Below are positions 15,001 to 27,000 of a stretch of 64,000 bases of DNA, piece by piece. A program made the position numbers and the translations under genes. Origin of the DNA: Eupeodes corollae (Eukaryota; Arthropoda; Insecta; Diptera; Syrphidae); contig NC_079147.1 in NCBI RefSeq assembly GCF_945859685.1, positions 168,809,174-168,873,173 of the forward strand. The letters are read 5' to 3'. The notes below the pieces were generated by a model that made no database searches, had not been told where the DNA came from, and saw nothing but the letters and a program-made list of their open reading frames with translations. How positions within the stretch are numbered: the first letter of the stretch is position 1; each line of letters opens with the position of its first letter.

Positions 15001-18000
15001 TGTAACCTGAACTAACCTGAATAGTTATTTGACGAAGTATCTTAATTTTAAACCTTGTCAATATGCTGCCATAATCTGTTTTGTTTTTAAATAAATAAAA
15101 TGTTGCCATTTTAGAAGTGCCTACAAGTATAACGCTTGGTGCTCAAAAGCTAATTTTAAGTTGTTCTGCTTGATTTATTAATTTTGTCTTACCGTTGTTT
15201 TACCTGTCCTCAAAATTTTGTTTGTTGCATACATTTTTATGTTTTTTCTTCCATTTCTTGCCATTTTTTGTTACTTTAATTCACATCCATCGCAAAAAAA
15301 TAAACAATGAAATGCAGCCGAAATAATTCAGCATCTCAAGCCGATTATTCGAAAATTCCTAAAAATCCACATGGTATTGCTCCACCACCGAATGTCAATT
15401 CAAACGGAAATGGGACTCCAAATGGAAATGGAGGACCATTCAAACCAGTACCACCACCTAAGCCGAAGAACTATCGTCCCCCAATGCAGGGAAGTGGACA
15501 ATGGGAAAATGGGGTAATTTTATATAAAAGAAAAACTTTTAAAAAAAATTATAAAACTTAATGTTATCCGTATTTGTTTAAAAGGAACCCGGGTCTCCAA
15601 GATCACCAAATGGATTTTTCTATCCTCCAACACCTTCGCATTATCATCATTCACAAACTCCTGGTTCACCACACACATCAAATGGCTCAAGTCAACAGAA
15701 CCATATTTATGGTACTAGCAGCGGGAGCGGTGGTGGGGGTCATTATAACGGAAGTAACCAACAAACATCTTACGTTCAGCCAAATGGATACAATGGTAGT
15801 GGGCATCCTTATTCGGGAGGAGGTGGACAACAATACATGCATCGTAGTCATCCTCCGCCTATTAGTAAGTTACTTTAAAAGATCATTAAATGTATGTTTT
15901 AATATTTATGTTCATAAATTTGTGTTAACCTAGAGTAATAAGTAGTAAATGTGTTAAAAAGGCTATGTTCTATAGAAACAGGATGATTGGTATAAGGCTA
16001 AATCGAATAGGTTGCGTCAAGGTACTAAAAAAATCGTATGAGAGGTTTCCCTGTAAAAAACATACTTATAATTTTTTTATTTCCCAAAAACTAAGACACA
16101 TTTTAGCATCCGTTTTTTGTGTTTTAATTCAAAATTAATCAGAAAAATACATATGTTAAAAAAAATTAAAATTGTTAGTTTTTTGCTTTTCAAAATGTTA
16201 AAGCATGACTCAGAAGGTGTAATCGTTAATTTTTAATACTTTTGTTCACTTTGAAGTCAGAAATAGACGAAGTTGTTCGTGTCTTAACTCAAACTATTAG
16301 CTCTAGCCTTTTGTTGCACCTTATATTAATCAGCATGTATTATTTAGTAATAGGGCTGTTAATTACAAGAACTCTTTTTAAATATATTTTGTATTTTCAA
16401 TAGTTTATTTGTTATGTTTTTGAACCACAAAGAGTCCAAAGCGCTGAAAAGCCTTATAAGGTATAATAAATATTATCTTTAATAGCCTAATAAACAGTGC
16501 TTTTAGCCAAGGTCGTATTCAGACTTTGAATCAGAGGGGGGGGGGCACATACTTAACATAAATCTGTGTTTTTGAGCACCGCTTAAAAATTTTCTTTAAT
16601 TTTCTCTAAAGGAGGCTGACAATATTTAAATAACATAATGTGTATTTTAACCTTACATTTACATATTTCAAGAGGTAAAGTTAAAACACTGTTGTCCATC
16701 AAGATATGGTCTAACTATTTAATTTGGACGAATCCTTATACGTATAAAAACATTCCAAGATTCCAACACGATTTTAAATATGCCATATTTAAGAGCTAAA
16801 ATATAATAGTTTAAAGGGTTTTTGGTGCATTTCACGCTGAAATGTTAGAAATTGTGTTTAAGCGTAGCTTTTTCCGAAAATTATATATTCTTTTTTTGTT
16901 GTCATTTCTTTAATTGCGAAGAACGCTTAAAAAATATATGTGCAAAAACCCAGACAGTGAGAGTGTTCTCCAGAAAATGGGATCTTTTTTCGTAGGAAAA
17001 TAAAACAAAATATATTATTGATATTTTGACGTATGTTTTTCGGCCATATAAAGTCTTTTTTACCGGTACTGCCTCTTGCGAGGAATTGACAAATTCTCCA
17101 AGAGTGATTCTTGTCATGAAAAGTGCTTTCTCTAAATAGACAATCGTATTCGGCTTAAAACTATAGCTACCCTCCATCTCTGACAACAGTACTTGCACAT
17201 TTGCTTCTGCAACTTACTTAAGCCTCTTGGATCGTATTGAACGTAGAGCATTTAGATTGATTGGTGATATTACCATCATAAGATCATTTACGTCACTTGA
17301 AAATCGTCGAAATGTTTCTTGTCTCACCCTCTTTTACCGTTATTTTAATGGTTTATGCTCTAGAGAAATTTAAGGGAGTTGCATTCATCCCGTAGTACTC
17401 GCGCTTCTGGGAATGCTCATCAATATACCCTCGAGCCCAACTTCGGTCGTACTGTCAAGTACAGAGATTAGTTATTTAGCTGTTCTACGCGAATGTTGAA
17501 TGCCTTGCCACACTCTGTCTTTCCCAGCCATTGCAATATTCAGGAATTCAAAACCAAGGTGCATCGACATCTCATTTCAACCCCTCTCTCCCTTTCCTAG
17601 TGCTCACACTGTGTCTACATAATAAGGGTAGTATTATCCCTTTGAGTGTGCGCTTATTATAAAAAAAATAGGAATGGTTGAGAGCTGTAAGTCACTAGGC
17701 CCTATTTCTCAACGGACTGTTGCGCCACCTAAGTTTTTTTTCTACCTCAATTTTTGGGGTCTAATATTACTATTGTTTTCCGTCTGCTTAGAAGCTGATG
17801 CTAGAATAAATTCTAAAAATAATACTGTTTTTGGTAAACTGATTAAACATAATTTGATCTTAAAGTAGTCAACAAAATTTAAAAATTTGAGAGAGAACAA
17901 TGTTTGGTTCAACATAGTTCCTCTTAATATTAAATAAAAACAAATAAAGGTAAACAAATAAGTTAGGAAGAAACTTTAGTGTGCAATCACAAACTACACT

Positions 18001-21000
18001 TTGCAGAATCTCTTTTTACTGCAGTACTCGAGATCTTTCAAAGCTTTTATATTAATTTAATTTTATTTAACTTTTAATATAAGTGTCACTTTTGTGTGGT
18101 TGGGACATTTCTATTCTTGAAATTCTTGTTTAAATCTCCTAAAAAGCCTTAACTACCTATGTGTGACAAAATAAAAGAAAAATAAATTGAAACTTAGTAT
18201 CAAATCGATTTTGTATTCAAGGTTACTTCTTAAAAACCTGAATTTTTACTGTTTCTCTTAGAAAAGCTCTTATGAAAATAATTAAAATCATTACTAAAGA
18301 TTTTTTCAATTCTAAATTGTGTAAAAGCATTAATTATAATAACTAACAAATCTTTAGATAAAACTTGAATTATACAACTAAACTGTATAGGCTTTATGGC
18401 TAATATGACCACCCTGGATCGTTCATTAGTCAAAAAATTGATAAATTTGTGCTGATCGATTGGAATAGGGCTGGATTTCCGATTTTAGCAACAAAGTTTA
18501 AAGCAGTAAAATACAAATATTATTTTCATTTGTAAACAGTAAATAAATAAAAATATTAGGGAAATGTCCATTAATGCAATACGATTTGTTTTGAATTCAA
18601 GGAAAATCTTACGTAAATTTAAACAAAACAATCTCCCAGGAGAGTTATGACCCCTACGACCTCCCACCAGGATCCGCCATTGCTTTTAGCTGTATAAATG
18701 TCTTCCTTTCATATTATAGATTTTCTAATTATCCTAGGTCATGTTTTAAAAATACTATAGTTTTGGCAATTACCATTAACTTCAACCAGCTAAATTTTTA
18801 TTAATGCTAGCTTAATGGGACGCTAAAGATTTGAGCACTTTCGAACAAATTTGTAATAATTTTCTTTGTTACAAATTTGTAATAATTTTCTTTGTTACAA
18901 TTTTTAATTTTAAATATTATTAAAACCCTATCTGAGTCTACCCATAAAAAGCATCAACGATAAAGTGTAAACAAAATAAGTTTTTAAAGTCGTAGCTCAT
19001 ATTTTTACTAGCTGTTTACAATTTGTACCAGCATTTTGCGTAGTTTCATAAAAAATGCTATTTTTGTAAAATAAAATAATTATAAATCTGTATATTAGAC
19101 ACAGATGTAAGCTTAGGGAAATATTTTGGTTATTTTCTCCGACTAGTATACTTTTTGTAATTATTTTCCGCACTATAAATTTGGAAAAAATAGTTTATTG
19201 TTGCAAAACTTTCAAACAAACTGAAATTGATTTCAAATGACTCAAAAGTGATTAATAAATTGTATTTTTTTTATGGTCGATTTTAGGCAATCAGTATCTT
19301 TAAATTTTAAGTGTAATTTAAAGGAAAACAGTTAATAATCAAGTTATATAAAATAATTTCATTCTAAATAGCTAACCTTCCCCCACATACTCCTGAACGA
19401 CATGCTCTCGATTTGGCTGGCAGTCGAGAACAACGTGGATCGGCTTTTGAGTTATATCGTAAACCGCAAATTGGAGCTGCTGGGCACCATCATAATATGA
19501 GGTAATTTAACTGGTTCTCTTACCCCAATAATTATTTTGAAATTTATTTTTCGTAATTTATCATTTAATGATTCCCCCTTTTCCCTAAAAATTTAAATTA
19601 AATAAAATAAATCTAGGTAAAAGAAAACAAAACATCCCTTTCTATGCATGCAAAATATTTTAACTTAATGTTTTATTGTTTTAGTTTCTAACGAAAAATG
19701 TTTTTTTTTATTTGTTATATTTTTGAAAATCAAACTACAAGTTTGTTTGGTGTTTTTTTGTTATTGGCATACATCAGCGTTCTCTCATTGTTAAAAGTTC
19801 ATCAAAACAAAATTTAATATTCTTTATTTGTTTAGATTTTTTGGTTCAAACACATTTTGTTGACATACGCACAAAGACACTTTGATATATTATTATATGC
19901 AACTACTTTTTCATTTAACCTATTTAAAAAAAAAAAAACATTTTTCGGGTAGTTCTATACCATCTACAATGTCTGTTTTTTATAATTTCTCTTATATTTT
20001 GTGTTCGTGTGACTTTTAAAACATTTCTGGGAATGGAAAACAATTTAATAAAACAAAACGACATTATTTACATTTTCATAGTAAAAGGATAAATGGTCAA
20101 TTAACAAATAAAACTTATTAAATTTATGTTTCATAAACTAATGCTAAAAGTAATGGTGAATAATGGATATACAAATATTCTGGTGAAATGCTTCCAGTCC
20201 ATTTATAAACAATTAGTTTTTGTGCATTTTTATTTTTTGTTCTTAAATTGGAGTGTGTGCGTGTGTGACTGAATATGATTGAATCAAAATATTTTTTTTT
20301 TCAGATTAATAAAAGTAAAAATAAATTGTTTCTCTTTAATGATTCCTTGGAAAATTGAGTATTTTTTTATTAATTCCAAATATTTTCATTAATAATAAAC
20401 AAGCAATTATTAAAATTATTTAAAACAAACGAAAGTTCAGGTATTCAGGTCCAAAAAAAGTTCAGTGTCTTTGAAACAGCATTTACCTTTCAATCTACGT
20501 AAGTGGTAATGGTTGTAGCGTCTCCAAGTGAGGCATTAACATGAATTACAAATCTTTTCAGTTTTAAAAATGTATTCGCTAAAAAAATTGTAAACGAAAA
20601 TGATGTAAAACGAAACATTTCAATGTAAACACTTATAACTGATATAAAAAATGTTTTAATAGTGGTGTTTTTATAATGTCCTATTTAGAATAAATACAGC
20701 TTTGATTCCGTGTTTGAGACTCGAGCTCAAAAATGCTTTTTTTTAAATATGAATACTGAAAAGTTAGACATTCAAAAGTCAACAATCAAAGATATCTATA
20801 CAAATTTGTCTGATCATTTTTGTTGATCGTATTGAAGTGAATTGAAAACAAGTAGTCGATCGTACCCCCTTTTATTTAAACTTAAGTTTTCCAAATCGAA
20901 AAAAAACATCTAACCATTTTTACGAATATTTTTCAAATACTTAAAACGCATTAATAAAATAGGTCTCTGCATCCGTTTAAAATTATCAAAATTTATGTTA

Positions 21001-24000
21001 ATATTATCAGTATTATCTGAACCTTCCTTAATCCAAACTGATCCTTGAACTTAATATTCCTTACTTGTTTTGTCCTTCTGTGTTTCTCTTTCTCTCTTTT
21101 TCTCTCTCACACACACGTATATAACCCATTTTTATCGATACAAATAGCGATATGGAGCCGTATGACGAGCGGTATAATAACTACTATCAAGTCCCACAAC
21201 ATCCTTCTCGTGCTGTTTATCCATCAGATCCTGCTAATAATGTAGCCGCATATCATCAACATCAACAATATTATAACATGTATCCAAATTCACCACCACC
21301 ACCATTACCGAAGGTGAAAAAGAAATCTGTTCTCAAATCTCCTCTAACTGCGATCAAAAACGCTCTAATTAAGTCCACTCGACCTTTGCGGCGAATGAAC
21401 AGCATGGTTGAGCAAGATAAAAAATCAAAACCTCTAAGAAGACAATATTCCATGATGGAAAGGGGAATAGGACGGCTTCAATATCCCGATGATTATCCAA
21501 CCTATCCCGCAGCGATGCATGACCCAAGAATTCCATATAATGGTGGTCGGGCAACAAGTGTTCCTCCACGAGATCAGTACTACGCCCGCGAACAGGAAGA
21601 TATGAATAGCACGTACCAAAACCTTGAAAGTGAGGACATATATGGAAACATAGCTCCTGCTCAAAGTAGACAAGCATACGATGACTTGTATTCGAATAGA
21701 GCTTTGATAGATCTTGAAAGAAGACAGGCAGAGATGATAGCTGCAAATAGAGGCGGCGGGCGTCGAATTATTCGTCGTCATAGTACAAGTGTTGCAGATC
21801 GTGGCTATGATCCACGTCGTAAGCCTAACCAACGCATACAAAGTCCTGAAGCTTACGCTTGCGAGGATATATATCAAAGTCGACAGGGTGCTTATATGTT
21901 AACCGAGCCAAGAAGGCCTCCAAACTCTGAAGTTATGACTCGACGTCGTTTCTATCCCGATCAAATGGATATATCAGAAGATCACATCTATCAGACCCGA
22001 AGGGAAGTTCAACGTAACCAAATATATCAGTCGAAAAAAGAGATGCAAGAACGCATCACTGCAGGTAAGAAGGATATCGAAAGAGAATTTAGTCCGCCCA
22101 GTAGTAGTCAATCGGAACGTGATGATAAATCGGAACGAGACTCCATTTATCAGTCCCGTAGAGAAGTAAAGGAAAGCGGTCTAAAGACAAGATCACAGCT
22201 TCGGGAACAGATCTACCAAACGCGCCGCGAGGCAATGGAATCGATGGCTGAGCCCATTTATGTGTCGAAAAGAGATGTGGTTAGGCCTGAGCCTATTTAC
22301 GAGACTAAAGAAGAATCTAGTATATTGGCATCGGGGGAAAATGAAACCGATGAGAAGAAAGAAGAAAAAACAGACAGCACAGTAATTGTAAATGGAAATG
22401 GTGGAGAAAGTAATGGTTCCTCTCAAGAAGAAACCCTAAATAATTCGAAACAGTCAGATCTGCAGCTATCTGCGGACACAGTGATAGAAAAAACAGTTAT
22501 TCCAGCTCTAGCCGCAGCAAGTCTTGCTGAGCCAGAAGACGATGATGAGTTCGATGAGGACGAAGAAGAAGACGAAGAAGAAACTCGTGATGAAGAAGAA
22601 GCTTGCGAGGCTGTAGAACCACTCAAACCCTTAAATTCACCAACTGCAGCAACACGATCACCTTACCACAAACCGAACATGCGTCGCACCGCTGCATCAC
22701 GAACTTCACTTGAAACTCAATACACATCTCAAGCTAGTCTACCTATAGGACCGCCAAATGCAACTAGCACACCCTATGCCAGTGATATGTCACTGCCAAT
22801 GGCTGGGCCCGTCGCAGCACCAACAATTTCTGGAGGGTCTACGAGCCAAAGATTTCCCACAGTGCCTCGAGAGCCTACGACAACAAAAGGAATTTTCGAT
22901 CACAATGGAGGCACCTTAGCGGATAATTTCTGGAATGTTTCACTTCAGATTCCACCAGGTGCGATACCTCTAGGTGTCAAACAAGAGATCTATTTTACAG
23001 TTAGTGATCCACGAATGGGTGAAACAGTTGGCGGACCGCCTTTGGATATGGAAAATGGTTTGTGCACAAACTAATGAAAATAATATTTAACTGTTGTTCT
23101 GTTTTTTTTTTTTTATTTCTTAAGATGTTGTTTATTTTTCTCTTTGTCACCTTTTATTTTATGTCTTAATTAATGCACCTCAATAACAATATTTATTGTA
23201 AATAATATTTCTTTGTGTACAGTTTTGTTAACTTTTTTAAATTGTATTTATAACTTTTTTATGAGTGTATGTGTGTGTGTGTGTAATAAGGTATGTAGCT
23301 AATAATATGTATGTTTGTTGCTTTTTTTCTATAATATATAGTTAGTGCTCGATGCTGTATTTTAATAACAAATATTTAAAAAACTACTTTCTGTAGTATA
23401 TAACTTTAAATGCTCAGATCATAGTTATACTGATTCTTACAATTTAGAAAACCCAAATATTTATTGAGAGACCTGACCGATACTTCTCTCTTTTTGAATG
23501 TCCGTGAAACTGTCTGAGCAGTGGATAAATATTCAAAATGGGAAGACAGAAACTATGGAAATACTTTCCTCAATTTTGTTCTTTCTTGAATGAGAGAGTG
23601 AATTGATGTGAAAGGATTATGCTATCATAATGAAGATCTTAAACACATTCATTAAATTTTGCGGAGTTATACTGTTAAAATATAATAATTGAGTCTGGAA
23701 AAAAAATTGGCATTGGACAGGTTCAGAAAACATAAAGGATTTTATTTGCAGTTAACTGTTTTCTTTGAACGTACACTTTAAACAATACAACTAGTTACTT
23801 TTTCAAGCGTCATAAATTTCAATCTCGGAAATTTACTTCACTAACCTCTTCGTTTATAGTCCAAAAACTACAAAAACATTTTTGTTTGCAAATCAGTCCT
23901 TAGGTAAGCTGCAAGCCTATCACGGCTCGTATTTTGTTTTTTAAGGAAATATTAATACATTGTTCCTTTTCGAATTTGACAAGAAACTCTTTACATAAGT

Positions 24001-27000
24001 GGACTTGATAGTTAGGGACATTTTATTTAACTAACTTTCCTGTCAACTTTCCAATAAAGTTGTCTCAATGTTTTGGCTCATATACCAGAAACTTGCATTA
24101 CTTTCAAGTGTCGCCTGAACCTGCCCATTATAACTTGTTTTTAAATGCATTGACAACATTATTCGCACACTGGAATGGCTGAAATTTGTAATTCACTAGG
24201 CCCTAGTTCTCAACAGACTGTTGCGCCACCTAATTTATTTATTTCTTGACACTTGTAAGTAAGACTTAAAACTATTACGATTGCAAGTTTGAGCTTACGG
24301 AATTTTCACAGGTAAACCAAGCGATAGTATAAGTATAAAAATACACTTTTTTTTCAATACTACGCAGCTTTAAATAATTAAAAATAAAGTTCAATGAAAC
24401 AACATTGAAATATATATATATAAGTCCATGTATACATACACTCCACGCAAACTGAAAAACAAGTTTATGATTGCAGCCTTATATACAGTTTTAACTAAAC
24501 TGTTCCGCTAAATAACTTACAGCTCTTCAAATCACAACAACTCTTTCAGGGCTATGATGAAGCTTTAAAAATCTTTTTATTTTCTCAAAACCTGAAAACC
24601 CATTAGTTCTATTGAAATTAAACTATTTTTCGTCTGAAAAAACCACGTCATACCATTGTTTAACTTAAGTTAAATTTACACCTTAAACATACTCGTCTTC
24701 AAGTTGATGTTGTTGCGGTTCTTGCACCTCCCTTGACTTTTTTGGTGTAGATCTACACATTTTTTCTTACAATTTTGTACCCGAAAACGTTTACTACCTG
24801 TAAATAGGTACGGACATATTTCCCATTACAAATCTTTAAAATTAAAGTGTAAATTGGAAACAAGGATTGAAATTCCCCAGTATCAAAATATTACATACTT
24901 AAAAAGGGTAGGAATGCAACATTTTAGAAAGAAAAAAAAAACTAAAAATTGAATGTATTGATAAAACCTCTATAAAACGGTTTAGTATAGAAACATTCAA
25001 TTTGTTAATAATCACAGGAACTTAAGATTCAGTAATCACGAGCAGCTTCTCTTACGCTGTCCTTGTATTTAAATTGTCTGAAAAAGAAAAGGCCAAACGT
25101 TGCAATTATGTGCTATAGTATATACAGTTGAATATAGGGACAATATCAAAAGTTCCACGTCTTTTGATTGAATTCAACTTCTAATAACCCTCGATGTGTG
25201 AATAGGGTCATTGTCTTATTGGAAAATCCAAGGGAGAAGTTAAAAAATGAAAAATGACCGTTCCATTGTATCCCGTTCATTATTGTGGACAAAAACTGAA
25301 AGTCGATTGTGCTATAGGAGGTTATAGCTGTCCACACCATTATATCTAATGTGCGGCTATGGTATCCTTTCAAAATAAGCTCATCCTTCCTCAGATTAAG
25401 GAAATACAAAAAGTGTGGCCAACAACGCCTTTCTATTCACTACTCCAAGTTACATGCACTCTTGAAAAATTCATGTGATTCTTCTTGTGTACTTTCCTCA
25501 AAACAGGCTATTTTTAAGGTTTCGTTTCTGGATAGTGCTTTTTGTATTATCCTTTGAACCGCTGTTATTCTGGCTGATACTCAGCTTTTAATCATTATTT
25601 TAGTCGCTGGCTCTTTTTATTTTGTTGATCAGCAAGAAAATTTATCACAACTGTCTTACTTTTGTTAAGTCTTTTAACGTCCTTAAAGTCAAAATCCTTG
25701 AACGCATCTGTTTTCGCTCTTTCTTGAGCTGTCAAAATCTTTCTGCATCCCATGTGTGTTTCAAACTAAATCAAAACATTTGTTTACAACGTTCGCTTAA
25801 ATATTCTATTAAATAGTTTTTTAAAAAATCGCACATGTAAAATTCTGCACGGAAGTATTCCCTTTTTTGTAGTTCATTGTAATCTTGGAAATTCCAACCC
25901 CCGTTTCCAATTTGTCAATTACTTTTAAGGATTTGTAATGGGGAAATATGTACGTACCTAATCAAAGTCAGTAAACTTTTCTGGGTGCAAAACTTCCACC
26001 GGGCATAAAAAGCGAAAATTCGATTCCAAAATTTGTTGCCTCATCCTATTGGTTGGCAGTGTATATCGTTCAATACTTAAAAATTTCCATTAAAAACAAT
26101 GAAATTGTCTAAAAAAATGTCTATTTTGCATATAAAACACTTTGCAAGTGAAAGAAAAAAAGTCACAATTTTATTGTATAATTTAAAAAAAATTAACATT
26201 TTTAGGGAGTAGTTAGCTTCAACAGAAGGCCCAATAACCATCAATATTTGGAAAAAATTTACAAAGTTACTTCAAAAATGTATGTGCGTATTCAGTTGTA
26301 CAATGTTTATTAGCTATTCAAGCCATTCGGATTTGACATAGTTGTAACTCCACCGTTTCTGCAACCTAACAGGCAAACACAACCGGTTGCTGTCCACTCA
26401 CAAAAACAAAAAAATGAAAAGAATCCGAAAGTACAGGGTTATCCATTTTGCGGTCTGAGAAGTAATTGTAAATAAAGCATATATAAAATATTTGTTTTCA
26501 TGATATCTCTTTTTTATTATAAAGTTTGAACTTTGACATTATGTGTGAAACATCACATCATTTAAATGATTACCACTAAAATTGTTGCAAGCATCAATTC
26601 TTTTGAGGTAATTTTAGACCACTTTTTGACACATTTTGGGCGGTATCTCAGACAAAACTTGACTTGGTGTTTAAGTGCTCAAGATTTAAAGGTTTATCTG
26701 CATAAACACGTTCTTTCGCGTAGAAATACAAAAAAAGTACAGCGGTGTCAAATAGCATGACCTTGCTGGCCAGTTGATATCGTCCAGATGAGAAATTACG
26801 CGGCCATTAAATGTCTCGTGCAATAAAGCCATATTCACTCTTGTTGTTTGGCAGGTGACACCGTCTTCTTAAAAACACATATTCTCCAAGCCGTATTCTT
26901 CAATAGCAGGCATAAAAAGTCCGTTACCATTTGACCATAATACTCCGAATAAACGGTAACATTCGTTCCATCGTCCTTTTCGAAGAAAGGACCAAAAAGT

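Noticed and set aside
22423..22626. A serine-rich minus-strand frame inside the large pyd exon
   Set aside because: It is the antisense of the Glu/Asp-rich run of pyd; the + strand is clearly coding.
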